Shown here in pieces: positions 28,043 to 36,186 of a stretch of 64,000 bases of DNA (its first letter is position 1; each line of letters opens with the position of its first letter). The stretch comes from Xanthomonas sp. GTDB taxonomy: Bacteria; Pseudomonadota; Gammaproteobacteria; Xanthomonadales; Xanthomonadaceae. The DNA lies in contig NZ_JAFIWC010000006.1 in assembly GCF_017163755.1 (NCBI RefSeq), positions 62,001 to 126,000 on the forward strand, written 5' to 3'. The position numbers were made by a program, and so were the translations under genes. The notes beneath the pieces were generated by a model, which was given only the letters and a program-made list of their open reading frames with translations, ran no database searches and was not told the origin of the DNA.

Positions 28043-29002
28043 ATGGTCTCATCTTCATTGCCCGTTTTCGCCGACGTGACCGCCGCGGCGGCACGCATCG
28101 CGCCGCACGCCCAGGTCACGCCGGTGCTGCGCTCCCGGGTCCTCGACGATCTGGCGGGGGCGAGCCTGTATTTCAAGGCCGAGCACCTGCAGCGCGGCGG
28201 CGCGTTCAAGTTCCGCGGCGCCTGCAACGCGGTGTGGGCGCTGTCGGACGCGCAGGGCGCATGCGGCGTGGTCACCCACTCCTCCGGCAACCACGGCGCC
28301 GCGCTGGCGCTGGCCGCGCGCACCCGCGGCATCGGCTGCCACGTGGTGGTGCCCGAGGGCGCGGTGGCCGCCAAGCTGGCCAACATCGCCCGCCACGGCG
28401 CCACGCTGTGGCGTTGCGCGCCGGACATCCAGGCGCGCGAGGCGCTGTGCGCGCAGGTGCAGCAGGAGACCGGCGCCACCCTGGTGCATCCGTACGCCGA
28501 TCCGGCGGTGATCGCCGGCCAGGGCACCGCGGCGCTGGAACTGCTCGGCAGCACCGGCCCGCTGGACCTGCTGGTGGTCCCGGTCGGCGGCGGCGGCCTG
28601 GCCGCCGGCAGCCGGCTGGCGCTGTCGGCGCTGGCGCCGCAGGGCCGCCTGCTGCTGGCCGAGCCGGCCGGCGCCGCCGATACCGCGCGCTCGCTGGCCG
28701 CCGGCGAACGCCGCGTGGACTTCGTCCCCGACACCGTCTGCGACGGCCTGCGCGGCACCCTGGGCGCGCCGAACTTCGCGCTGCTGCACGGCCAGGCCGA
28801 GGCGATCGTGGTCGACGACGCGGCCACCATCGCGGCGATGCGGCTGCTGTGGCAGGTGCTCAAGCAGACGGTGGAGCCTTCGTCGGCGATCGCGCTGGCC
28901 GCGGTGCTGGTGCAGCCGCAGCGCTTCGCCGGGCGCCGGGTCGGGGTGCTGCTGTCCGGCGGCAACGTCGACATCGACGCGCTGCCGTGGAGCGCGGCTT
29001 GA
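28043..29002 (+). CDS. PLP-dependent fold-type II ammonia-lyase (serine/threonine dehydratase-like)
   Basis: A 319-residue enzyme of the tryptophan-synthase-beta superfamily. The Schiff-base lysine is Lys56 in GGAFKFRGA, the substrate-binding loop is SSGNHGAAL (80-88) and the phosphate loop is VPVGGGGLAAG (about 179-189). The family catalyses beta-elimination of serine or threonine to the keto acid, or racemisation of serine/aspartate; the 319-residue, single-domain form without a regulatory ACT domain fits a catabolic dehydratase or racemase. Substrate cannot be fixed from sequence. The stop overlaps the start region of the YdcF gene, so the two may be co-translated. Confidence 0.88.
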   Translation: MVSSSLPVFADVTAAAARIAPHAQVTPVLRSRVLDDLAGASLYFKAEHLQRGGAFKFRGACNAVWALSDAQGACGVVTHSSGNHGAALALAARTRGIGCHVVVPEGAVAAKLANIARHGATLWRCAPDIQAREALCAQVQQETGATLVHPYADPAVIAGQGTAALELLGSTGPLDLLVVPVGGGGLAAGSRLALSALAPQGRLLLAEPAGAADTARSLAAGERRVDFVPDTVCDGLRGTLGAPNFALLHGQAEAIVVDDAATIAAMRLLWQVLKQTVEPSSAIALAAVLVQPQRFAGRRVGVLLSGGNVDIDALPWSAA

Positions 29003-29604
29003 AGCCGCGGCGAAGGCGGGGCTGGTTCGGCTGGCTGTGCCGCCTGGCCGCGTTGCTCGGGCTGTGGCTGCTCGGCGTGGCGGCCTACATCGTCTGGGTC
29101 GGCGACCGCGACCAGGCCGCGCCGGCCGACGCGATCATCGTGCTCGGCGCGGCCGCCTACGACGCCAAGCCCTCGCCGGTGTTCGAAGAGCGCATCCGCC
29201 ACGGCCTGGACCTGTACCAGCGCGGCTATGCGCCGGTGCTGATCTTCACCGGCGGTTTCGGCGGCAACGGCGCGCGTTTCTCCGAATCGCAGGTGGCGCG
29301 CCGCTACGCGCTGCGCCACGACGTGCCGGCCGGGGCGATCCTGATCGAGACGGTCTCGCGCACCACCCGCCAGAACCTGGTCGAGGCGCGCCGGCTGATG
29401 CGCGAGCGCGGCCTGCGCCGGGCGATCGTGGTCAGCGATCCCTTGCACATGGCGCGCGCGCTGCGCCTGTGCCGCGAGCTGGACATGGACGCGATGGCCT
29501 CGTCCACCCCCAGCAGCCGCTTCCGCAGCTTCCACACCCGCTGGCGGTTCCTGCTGCAGGAGGTCTACTTCTTCCACCGCGACCTGGTCGTGCAGGGCGC
29601 CTAG
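28999..29604 (+). CDS. YdcF family protein (DUF218)
   Basis: Membrane-anchored DUF218/YdcF protein. A single N-terminal helix (about 12-32, LCRLAALLGLWLLGVAAYIV) precedes the DUF218 domain: ADAIIVLGAAAYDAKPSPVF, then VLIFTGGFGGN, and ETVSRTTRQNLVEARRLM with SDPLHMARA. The family is linked to vancomycin sensitivity (SanA) and envelope processes. The TTG at 28999 overlaps the stop of the preceding gene (TTGA) and has GGAG six bases upstream; a GTG at 28987 in frame is the alternative (205 instead of 201 residues) but has no ribosome site. I prefer TTG; either leaves the domain intact. Confidence 0.85.
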   Translation: MKPRRRRGWFGWLCRLAALLGLWLLGVAAYIVWVGDRDQAAPADAIIVLGAAAYDAKPSPVFEERIRHGLDLYQRGYAPVLIFTGGFGGNGARFSESQVARRYALRHDVPAGAILIETVSRTTRQNLVEARRLMRERGLRRAIVVSDPLHMARALRLCRELDMDAMASSTPSSRFRSFHTRWRFLLQEVYFFHRDLVVQGA

Positions 29605-29652
29605 GCGCGCCACGCCGCTATCATGGTCGCCCGATCCTGCGGAGCTGCGACG

Positions 29653-30081
29653 ATGACGATCGACGATACCGGTGAGCAAGACCGCGCCATCGAACTGGTG
29701 CGGGCCTACTACGACGCGTTCAACCGCGGCGACTGGATGGCGATGCTGGACAAGCTCACCGACGACGTGGCCCACGACCTCAACCAGGGCGCGCGCGAGA
29801 CCGGCAAGGTCGCCTTCACCGCGTTCCTGGAGCGGATGAACGCCAGCTACCGCGAGCAGCTGCGCGACATCGTCGTGCTGGGCAGCCGCGACGGTCGCCG
29901 CGCCGCCGCCGAATACGTGGTGCACGGCGAGTACCACCACACCGACGAAGGCCTGCCGCCGGCGCGCGGACAGACCTACGTGCTGCCCGGCGGCGCGTTC
30001 TTCGACATCCGCGACGGCAAGATCGCGCGGGTCAGCAACTACTACAACCTGCAGGACTGGATCGCCCAGGTCTCGGCCTGA
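29653..30081 (+). CDS. SnoaL/NTF2-like protein (ketosteroid isomerase-related)
   Basis: A 142-residue NTF2-fold protein of the SnoaL/KSI-like group. The typical helix-strand core is visible: AIELVRAYYDAFNRGDWMAM at the N-terminus, the strand block AAAEYVVHGEYHHTDEG and GGAFFDIRDGKIARVSNYYN near the C-terminus. Such proteins can be isomerases, cyclases or stress-related binding proteins; no catalytic Asp pair can be assigned with confidence. The ATG at 29653 has GGAG eight bases upstream. It is followed by a 28-bp inverted repeat that probably ends transcription in this convergent junction with bioC. Confidence 0.85.
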   Translation: MTIDDTGEQDRAIELVRAYYDAFNRGDWMAMLDKLTDDVAHDLNQGARETGKVAFTAFLERMNASYREQLRDIVVLGSRDGRRAAAEYVVHGEYHHTDEGLPPARGQTYVLPGGAFFDIRDGKIARVSNYYNLQDWIAQVSA

Positions 30082-30125
30082 GCGTGGTCGCGCGCTGCGG
30101 TCGCGCTACGGCCGCCTGGCTGTTG

Positions 30126-30193
30126 TGTAGGAGCGGCTTCAGCCGCGACAGGCATGACCGGTAACGCCTGTCGCGGCTGAAGCCGCTCCTACA
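30126..30193. repeat. 28-bp perfect inverted repeat built from the TGTAGGAGCGG element
   Basis: Left arm 30126-30153 and right arm 30166-30193 are exact reverse complements with a 12-base loop. Each arm contains the TGTAGGAGCGGCTTCAGCCGCGAC element seen singly at 24775 and 44636, plus an outer extension. It lies between the convergent SnoaL-like and bioC genes and would give a very stable hairpin in either transcript, so it probably acts as a bidirectional transcription end. Confidence 0.85.
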
Positions 30194-30220
30194 GGTAGTG
30201 CATCCGGTTCTGGCTCTTAC

Positions 30221-30250
30221 GAGTCCCGAGTCCCCGGTCCCGAGTCCCGG
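30221..30250. repeat. GGGACTC-type tandem repeat
   Basis: Direct repeats of CGAGTCCC/GAGTCCC (four 7-mer units with one CCGGTCC variant), the same family as at 15720-15860 and 31264-31293. Together with the copy at 31264 it brackets bioC in the same orientation. Confidence 0.8.
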
Positions 30251-30266
30251 AGCGAAGCGCGTCGCC

Positions 30267-31154
30267 TCAATCGCCGCGGCGGCGGATCGGAATCGCCGAC
30301 ACCGGCACCGCGGCGATCTCGCTGCCGCCTTCGCGGATCGGCGCGCCCGGCGCCGGCGCCCAGGCGTGGGCGTAGATCACTTCCCAGCTGCTCGGCAGCT
30401 TGCCGTCGCCGGTGCGCAGCGTCTCGTACGCGGCGCTGGCGGCGGCGAAGCGGCCGCGGCCGGTGAGCGTGTGGCGGCGGCTGTTCAATGCGTTGGTCGC
30501 GCCGAGCGCGCGCAGCTCGCGCATCAGCGCGCCCAGGTCGGGATAGGTGAGGGTAAACAGGTCGCGGTCCAGCACCGGGTCGCGGAAGCCGGACATCATC
30601 AGCGCGTCGCCGAACTGCGCGATCGGCGCGAACCGGCTCACGTGCGGTGCGTTGTCGGCGTGCGCGAACGCCTCGCGCAGTTCGATCAGCGTTTCCGGCC
30701 CGAAGCTGGAGCACAGCAGCAGGCCGCCGGGCTTGAGCACGCGGCGGAAACCGGCGAACACCGCCGGCAGGTCCTCGACCCACTGCAGGCACAGGTTGCT
30801 GAAGATCACATCGACGCTGTGCTCGGCCACCGGCAGCGCGCGCGCATCGGCGCACACGCGCGAAAACGGCTTCCACCACCCGGCCTGCTTCTTCGCCTCG
30901 CGCAGCATCGGCAGCGCCTGGTCCAGCGCGATCACCTGCGCGCGCGGCCAGCGCTTCTTCATCGCCGCGGCCGCATGCGCCGGCCCGCTGCCGACGTCGA
31001 GCACCACCTGCGGCGTGCGCTCGCCAAGATAGTCCAGCGATTCGAGCAGGCGCTTCTCGACCTCGTGCTGCAGGGCGGCAGCGGCGTCGTAGCTGGCGGC
31101 GGCGCGCGCGAACGCGCGGCGGATGTGCTGGGTGTCGAACGAGGAAGGATCCAT
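30267..31154 (-). CDS. bioC: Malonyl-ACP O-methyltransferase BioC
   Basis: A 295-residue SAM-dependent methyltransferase that methylates malonyl-ACP to start pimelate synthesis for biotin. The SAM motif I is VVLDVGSGPAHAA (50-62) and the post-motif region includes VDVIFSNLCLQWVEDLPAVF and FRRVLKPGGLLL. The typical BioC N-terminus (RRAFARAAASYDAAAALQHEV) and a family-specific C-terminal half containing LTYPDLGALMRELRALGATN are present. Length fits Gram-negative BioC. It is 143 bases downstream of the SDR gene. bioH and bioF lie about 11 kb upstream on the same strand, separated by the propeller array. Confidence 0.9.
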   Translation of the reverse strand: MDPSSFDTQHIRRAFARAAASYDAAAALQHEVEKRLLESLDYLGERTPQVVLDVGSGPAHAAAAMKKRWPRAQVIALDQALPMLREAKKQAGWWKPFSRVCADARALPVAEHSVDVIFSNLCLQWVEDLPAVFAGFRRVLKPGGLLLCSSFGPETLIELREAFAHADNAPHVSRFAPIAQFGDALMMSGFRDPVLDRDLFTLTYPDLGALMRELRALGATNALNSRRHTLTGRGRFAAASAAYETLRTGDGKLPSSWEVIYAHAWAPAPGAPIREGGSEIAAVPVSAIPIRRRGD

Positions 31155-31263
31155 CGGCGCATTATCGCCGGCCGGCCACAATGCCGTACACACTGCGGAC
31201 GGCACGGCGGTGCCGCGCACGCGTATGCCGACAGCGCAGGACGTCAACGGTGCAGCATGTCGC

Positions 31264-31293
31264 CGAGTCCCGAGTCCCGAGTCCCGAGTCCCG
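31264..31293. repeat. GGGACTC-type tandem repeat
   Basis: Four consecutive CGAGTCC 7-mers in the 143-base gap between the bioC start and the SDR stop. It belongs to the same dispersed family as the copies at 15720, 15831 and 30221. Confidence 0.85.
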
Positions 31294-31297
31294 GCCC

Positions 31298-32080
31298 CTA
31301 GAACGTCCCCGGATACGCCCCGCCGTCGATCAGCAGGTTCTGCCCGCTGATGTAGCCGGCGTGCGCGCTGCACAGGAATGCGCAGGCCGCGCCGAACTCA
31401 TCCGGCGTGCCGAAGCGGCCGGCCGGGATGCGGGCGCGCTTGTGTTCGCGCACCGCCTCCACGCTGCTGCCGCTGCTGCGCACGGCCTGGGCGAAGTTGC
31501 TGCGCAGCCGGTCGGTGTCGAACTGGCCGGGCAGCAGGTTGTTGATGGTGACGTTGCGCGCAACGGTGCTGCGCGCCAGGCCGGCGACGAAGCCGGTCAA
31601 TCCCGCACGCGCGCCGTTGGACAGTCCCAGGCCGTCGATCGGCGCCTTCACCGCGCTGGAGGTGATGTTGACGATGCGGCCGAAGCCGCGTTCCAGCATC
31701 GCATCGACGCTGGCGCGGATCAGCGCGATCGGCGCCAGCATGTTGGCGTCGAGCGCGCGCAGCCAGTCCTCGCGTTCCCAGTCGCGGAAATCGCCCACCG
31801 GCGGACCGCCGGCGTTGTTGATCAGGATGTCCACCTGCGGGCAGGCGGCCAGCGCCGCGGCGCGTCCGGCCTCGCTGGCGATGTCGGCGGCCACCGCGAC
31901 GACGGCGCCGGCGCCCGGCAGCGCACGCAGTTCGGCGGCGGCCTGCTCGAGCGTGGCTTGCCCGCGCGCCACGATCACCACGTTGACGCCCTCGCGCGCC
32001 AGCGCACGCGCGCAGCCCAGCCCCAGGCCCTTGCTTGCGGCGCAGACCAGCGCCCACTTGCCGGCGATGCCCAGATCCAT
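31298..32080 (-). CDS. Short-chain dehydrogenase/reductase family protein with atypical active site
   Basis: A 260-residue Rossmann-fold SDR. The cofactor motif is AASKGLGLG (14-22), ILINNAGGPP follows strand 4 (85-94), and NITSSAVK contains the catalytic-loop serines (141-142). At the position where classical SDRs have the Tyr-x-x-x-Lys pair this protein reads Ser154-Asn-Gly-Ala-Arg158, so the usual catalytic Tyr and Lys are replaced. The rest of the fold, including INNLLPGQFDTDR and the C-terminal YISGQNLLIDGG, is intact. It may be a divergent reductase or a non-classical SDR. The start at 32080 has GAGGAG upstream. Proximity to bioC suggests, but does not show, a role near pimelate metabolism. 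Confidence 0.85.
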   Translation of the reverse strand: MDLGIAGKWALVCAASKGLGLGCARALAREGVNVVIVARGQATLEQAAAELRALPGAGAVVAVAADIASEAGRAAALAACPQVDILINNAGGPPVGDFRDWEREDWLRALDANMLAPIALIRASVDAMLERGFGRIVNITSSAVKAPIDGLGLSNGARAGLTGFVAGLARSTVARNVTINNLLPGQFDTDRLRSNFAQAVRSSGSSVEAVREHKRARIPAGRFGTPDEFGAACAFLCSAHAGYISGQNLLIDGGAYPGTF

Positions 32081-32380
32081 GCGTTCGCTCCTCGCGTCGA
32101 AACCGCGATGATCGTGCATCGCCGCCGTGGCGGCCAGCGCGGCGCCGCGCTGGGGAGCGGGTACGGCCGGGTGGGTGCTCGCTCGCCGGGAGCGTATCGG
32201 CGAGAAGCGCGGCGGCATCCTTGCTGCCGGTTGGCCGGCTATCCGCACGCCATTGGCGAACCGTGGCCGAAGACACGGAACGACGGGAATCCAGAAGCCC
32301 GGCGAATCATGCGGATCGTCGTTCGCTGGCGCTTTGTACCGACGCAGGGGCTACAACGCTGAAGGCGCAGGCGGCCGTTG
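32081..32380. other. Gene-poor stretch upstream of the SDR gene
   Basis: Three hundred bases between the SDR start and the stop of the next minus-strand gene. Only one short, low-confidence minus-strand frame (32239-32424) is present and it resembles the recurrent non-coding-like 'SGFPSFR' translations common in Xanthomonas intergenic DNA. The SDR promoter should lie here; no clear -35/-10 pair or terminator was recognised. Confidence 0.4.
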
Positions 32381-32866
32381 TCATTCTGGACGGCTCTCCA
32401 CGATCCGCTGTGCAAGCGCGGCATAGTAGTCGGCGGACGCCCGGTTTCCCTCTCGGCGGAACCGGGCAGCGGTTTCGAGCGCGGCCGCCTGCGCTTGCGC
32501 GAAAACGCGGTCGTCCTCCTCGGGGCGGAGCCCGTCGCTGTTCACGACACGCAACGCCGCATCGAAGCGAACCGCCACCATCAACCCTCCCTCGTGCAGC
32601 AGGAGCAGCCCCTCGGCCGGGCGGCCGCCCAGCATCCTTCCGGCGAAGAAGGCAAAGGGCTCGGCCGTTCCGGCCCGGACTACGCCGAGCCCGTCGGCGG
32701 CTCCATTCCGGCAACCGCCGAGCCATCGCGCCGGTGCGGCGTCCAGGTCGGCAGGCGCGTCGAAACGGCAAGGCTCGGTCGGAGGTGAAGCCATGGCAGG
32801 CATGCTGGCGCCCGCGGCGATCAGGAGCCCGAACAGCCTGGTTACTGTGCCGACCATCAATGCCAT
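32381..32866 (-). CDS. Exported MORN-like repeat protein
   Basis: A 161-residue protein with a signal peptide (residues 1-27, ending MPAMASPP). The mature part holds two MORN-like motifs (CRNGAADGLGVVRAG and AGRMLGGRPAEGLLLLHEGG), whose Gly-spaced pattern resembles membrane-occupation-recognition repeats. An alanine-rich helical C-terminus follows (AQAQAAALETAARFRREGN). The ATG at 32866 has GGGAG eight bases upstream; longer in-frame starts lack a ribosome site. It marks the left flank of the eight-gene array, 274 bases from its last member. Function unknown. Confidence 0.65.
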   Translation of the reverse strand: MALMVGTVTRLFGLLIAAGASMPAMASPPTEPCRFDAPADLDAAPARWLGGCRNGAADGLGVVRAGTAEPFAFFAGRMLGGRPAEGLLLLHEGGLMVAVRFDAALRVVNSDGLRPEEDDRVFAQAQAAALETAARFRREGNRASADYYAALAQRIVESRPE

Positions 32867-33140
32867 TGTGCCGCTCCCATGTGGAATCCGAGACCGCATT
32901 TCCATCGCGCCAATCGTATCTCGCCAGAGCGGTGCCGCGGCATCGCTTCGCATTTCGCCCCCGGATGCCGGCGGCAGGCCGGTGAACCCTCGCGATAATC
33001 GGCCGTGCCGCAAGGGCTTCAGGTCTGTTGCGTCGATAGTACCCAGGCCATCGAGATGGGATGCGCATACCCCAGTTTGCCGAGGCCGGATCCATGCGGC
33101 GCGGCACGCAGCGCGCGCACGCTGCAGGGTGGGCTAGCGG

Positions 33141-34079
33141 TCAGTCGATTCGCAGACACCGCGTCCAGTTCGAGCCGTCGAACTCCATGACGTCCTTGGG
33201 CCCGATGGACCACATGATCCCGTCGGCGGCGCTCAGGTGATAGCAGGTCTGCGGCGCGTCGTCGCCGAAATCGACGGGGATGAGCTTGCCGTCCTCGAGT
33301 CGATAGACGAGGTGGCTGGAAGACACGTAAAGCTGCCCGTCGAACACTTCCATGCCCCAGAGGTCTTCCCGCGTGCTTTCGTGCTCGATCGCTTCCCATC
33401 GGTCATCGCGCCCCCGAAGCAGGGTGCCGACCTGGCCGCAGGCATAGGCGAAGCCGTCCGGTGCGCAGCGGACCTTGTACAGCGCCAGCTCGGTCGGGCT
33501 CTTCTGCTGAGAGAAGACGGAGCCGTCGTACTTCCAGATCTCGCCTTCCCAGCCGACCGTATAGATTTCCTGCTCGCTGAACCCGTCGATCGACTCGAAA
33601 CTCGTGTCGGTGATCGGCGTGTCGCCGACCTGGGCGCTGTGGTCGATGCATCGCCACTGATCTTCGCCATCGCGGACATAGGCCTGACGGCAGGTCCCCA
33701 CGGCATAGGCACGGCCCTTGGCGATACCGCGTACTTCACGAAGCGGGCCGCGTCTGTTCGGGTCTACGCCGCAGCTTGCGATGGGCGCTTCTTCCTTTAT
33801 GACGCCGCCGCCACTGGTTCGTACCGACCCATTGGAGCCCAGCACCAGGTAGCGTTCGGCCGGCACATGGCAGACCGTCCCGGAACAGGCAAGCCATGGC
33901 ACTGTGCCGGCGCCCCAGATTTCGCGATCTAGAGTGATCAAAATTGAATCCGTATAACCTTCGCTGGTAGCGGCGTCGTGCGTGGCGATCAAATAACTGA
34001 GGTCCGAGTAGCGAACGCTTCCAGTAGTTATGCTGAGTCCGCTGAATCGCGAGTCTTGAGGGTTCAAATTCTTCTCCAT
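33141..34079 (-). CDS. Tandem beta-propeller paralogue A (last of eight)
   Basis: A 312-residue protein, one of eight tandem paralogues. About seven repeats of roughly 40 residues alternate strands with a GxIW/YDGS-type turn (IYTVGWEGEIWKYDGS; GFAYACGQVGTLLRGRDDRW; LYVSSSHLVYRLEDG; MWSIGPKDVMEFDGSNW), a pattern fitting a beta-propeller. There is no signal peptide or membrane helix, so it should be cytoplasmic. Nine cysteines are conserved through the set. The N-terminus (MEKNLNPQDS) differs from copies D-H: the ATG at 34079 overlaps a GGAGAA sequence that would serve as ribosome site for an in-frame TTG at 34067, which aligns with the ATG of copies D-H and would give 308 residues. Function unknown; an orphan-immunity role is inferred. 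Confidence 0.85.
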   Translation of the reverse strand: MEKNLNPQDSRFSGLSITTGSVRYSDLSYLIATHDAATSEGYTDSILITLDREIWGAGTVPWLACSGTVCHVPAERYLVLGSNGSVRTSGGGVIKEEAPIASCGVDPNRRGPLREVRGIAKGRAYAVGTCRQAYVRDGEDQWRCIDHSAQVGDTPITDTSFESIDGFSEQEIYTVGWEGEIWKYDGSVFSQQKSPTELALYKVRCAPDGFAYACGQVGTLLRGRDDRWEAIEHESTREDLWGMEVFDGQLYVSSSHLVYRLEDGKLIPVDFGDDAPQTCYHLSAADGIMWSIGPKDVMEFDGSNWTRCLRID

Positions 34080-34082
34080 GTG

Positions 34083-34255
34083 TTAGTGGCCTACGCACTG
34101 GTCAACATTTTGCAGCTTGCCGCGCTGGTAGTTGCCGGTCTTGGATGCGTCGTTGTTGATGTGTTTGGTCGTCGCCAGAGTTTGGGCAAGATAAGATGAG
34201 AATGCCTTGGCAATGCGAAGAACTCGCGTAGAAGCGACCAGCCGAAGTGGTCGGG
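34083..34255 (-). pseudogene. Decayed 3' end of an ancestral upstream gene, spacer between copies B and A
   Basis: The minus-strand frame immediately after the stop of copy B reads a plausible protein tail (IAKAFSSYLAQTLATTKHIN, then NDASKTGNYQRGKL) and stops just before the start of copy A. It aligns with the tail between copies H and G (KEQQINTDAS...). No start codon or 5' part remains. It is interpreted as a fossil of the gene that once preceded each propeller gene. Confidence 0.55.
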
Positions 34256-35182
34256 TCAGTCGATTTGCAGGCAACGCTTCCAGCTGGAGCCATCGAACTC
34301 CATGACGTCCTTGGGCCCGATGGACCACATGACCCCGTCGGCGGCGCTCAGGTGATAGCAGGTCCGCGGCGCGTCGTCGCCGAAATCGACGGGGATGAGC
34401 TTGCCGTCCTCGAGCCGATAGACGAGATGGCTGGAAGCCACGTACACCTGCCCGTCGAACACTTCCATGCCCCAGAGATCTTCCCGCGTGCTTTCATGTT
34501 CGATCACTTCCCATTGATCATCGCGTCCGCGCAGCAACGTGCCGAGTTGGCCGCAGGCATAGGCGAAGCCATCTGGGGCACAGCGGACCTTGTACAGCGC
34601 CAGCTTGGTGGGGCTCTTCTGTTGGGTGAAGACGGAGCCGTCGTATTTCCAGATCTCGCCTTCCCAACCGACCGTGTAGATTTCCTGCTCGCTGAACCCA
34701 TCGATGGATTCGAAGCTGGTGTCGGTGATCGGCGTGTCGCCGACCTGGGCGCTGTGGTCGATGCATCGCCACTGGTCTTCGCCATCGCGGACGTAGGCTT
34801 GGCGGCAGGTGCCCACGGCGTAGGCGCGGCCTTTGCCGATGCCACGGATTTCGCGAAGCGGGCCGCGCTTCTTCGGGTCTACGCCGCAGCTTGCGATGGG
34901 CGCCTCTTCCTTTACCACGCCGCCGCCACTGGCTTCTAACGATCCATCGATGCCCAACGTCAGAGAACGTTCGGCCGGCACATGGCAGACCGTCCCGGAA
35001 CAGGCAAGCCATGGCACTGTGCCGGCGTACCAGGTTCCACGATACAGCGTGTAAAGAATCGAATCTATGTAACCTTCACTGATGGCGTCGTCGTGCGTAG
35101 CAATCAAGTAGCTGAGGTCTGAATGACGAACGACGCCAGTACTGATGCTGAGGCCGCTAAATACTGGGTCTCGAGGGTCCAA
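34256..35182 (-). CDS. Tandem beta-propeller paralogue B, altered start
   Basis: A 308-residue propeller paralogue if translated from the TTG at 35182, which aligns exactly with the ATG start of copies D-H (reads as MDPRDPVFSGLS). An upstream ATG homologous to that of copies A and C exists at 35194, but a one-base insertion (a TTT where copy C has TT) puts it out of frame. GGAAA lies seven bases before the TTG and could serve as ribosome site. The body is intact to the usual ending CLQID. It differs from its neighbours mainly in the N-terminal third (SILYTLYRGTWYAGT). It may be poorly translated; otherwise functionally equivalent to the rest. Confidence 0.75.
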   Translation of the reverse strand: MDPRDPVFSGLSISTGVVRHSDLSYLIATHDDAISEGYIDSILYTLYRGTWYAGTVPWLACSGTVCHVPAERSLTLGIDGSLEASGGGVVKEEAPIASCGVDPKKRGPLREIRGIGKGRAYAVGTCRQAYVRDGEDQWRCIDHSAQVGDTPITDTSFESIDGFSEQEIYTVGWEGEIWKYDGSVFTQQKSPTKLALYKVRCAPDGFAYACGQLGTLLRGRDDQWEVIEHESTREDLWGMEVFDGQVYVASSHLVYRLEDGKLIPVDFGDDAPRTCYHLSAADGVMWSIGPKDVMEFDGSSWKRCLQID

Positions 35183-35223
35183 AGTTGATTTCCATTTTGT
35201 GAATAGATTGATGAGGCAGCCGG

Positions 35224-36159
35224 TCAGCCGATTCGCACGCACCGCTTCCAGTTGGAGCCATCGAACTCCATGACGTCCTTCGGCCCGATGGACCACATGA
35301 CCCCATCGGCCGCGCTCAGGTGATAGCAAGTCTGCGGCGCGTCGTCGCCGAAATCGACGGGGATGAGCTTGCCGCCTTCGAGTCGATAGACGAGGTGGCT
35401 GGAAGACACGTACAGCTGCCCGTCGAACACTTCCATGCCCCACAGGTCTTCCCGCGTGCTTCCATGTTCGATCGCTTCCCATTGATCACCGCGTCCGCGC
35501 AGCAAAGTGCCGAGCTGGCCGCAGGCATAGGCGAAGCCATCTGGGGCACAGCGGACCTTGTACAGCGCCAGCTTGGTGGGGCTCTTCTGTTGGGTGAAGA
35601 CGGAGCCGTCGTACTTCCAGATCTCGCCTTCCCAGCCGACGGTGTAGATTTCCTGCTCGCTGAATCCGTCGATCGACTCGAAACTCGTGTCGGTGATCGG
35701 CGTGTCGCCGACCTGGGCGCTGTGGTCGATGCATCGCCACTGATTTTCGCCATCGCGGACGTAGGCTTGGCGGCAGGTGCCTACGGCGTAGGCGCGGCCT
35801 TTGGCGACACCGCGGATTTCACGAAGCGGACCGCGCTTCTTCGGATCGACGCCGCAGCCCGCGATGGCCTCTACGTTTACCGTGCCGCCGCCACTGGCTT
35901 CTACTGATCCATCGATGCCCAGCATCAGGTAGCGCTCGGCCGGTACATGGCAGACCGTTCCGGAGCAGGCAAGCCACGGCACTGTGTCAGCGCCCCAGAT
36001 TTCACGATCTAGAGTGATCAGAATTGAATCTGTGTAACCTTCGCTTGTAGCGGCGTCGTGCGTGGCAATCAAATAGCTGAGGTCTGAGTAGCGAACGACG
36101 CCAGTACTAATGCTGAGGCCGCTGAATCCTGGGGCATGAGGGTCCAAGTTGACTTCCAT
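35224..36159 (-). CDS. Tandem beta-propeller paralogue C
   Basis: A 311-residue member of the array. The ATG at 36159 gives MEVNLDPHAP; a TTG four codons later aligns with the start of copies D-H, and a TTG at 36174 would extend it. As in copies A and B, no separate Shine-Dalgarno precedes the ATG. The N-terminal third carries the 'IATHDAATSEGYTDSIL' type together with a one-residue-shorter 'GGGTVNVEAIAGCG' segment. The C-terminal two thirds match the array consensus. Only 27 bases separate it from copy D and 41 from copy B, so these three are probably co-transcribed without remnants of an upstream gene in between. Confidence 0.85.
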   Translation of the reverse strand: MEVNLDPHAPGFSGLSISTGVVRYSDLSYLIATHDAATSEGYTDSILITLDREIWGADTVPWLACSGTVCHVPAERYLMLGIDGSVEASGGGTVNVEAIAGCGVDPKKRGPLREIRGVAKGRAYAVGTCRQAYVRDGENQWRCIDHSAQVGDTPITDTSFESIDGFSEQEIYTVGWEGEIWKYDGSVFTQQKSPTKLALYKVRCAPDGFAYACGQLGTLLRGRGDQWEAIEHGSTREDLWGMEVFDGQLYVSSSHLVYRLEGGKLIPVDFGDDAPQTCYHLSAADGVMWSIGPKDVMEFDGSNWKRCVRIG

Positions 36160-36186
36160 TCGTGAGGGAATCAAAGGGATGGCCGA

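Noticed and set aside
28987-28999. GTG at 28987 as start of the YdcF gene
   Set aside because: Possible, but the only ribosome-site-like GGAG sits within this codon's position and is correctly spaced for the TTG at 28999; kept as the alternative.
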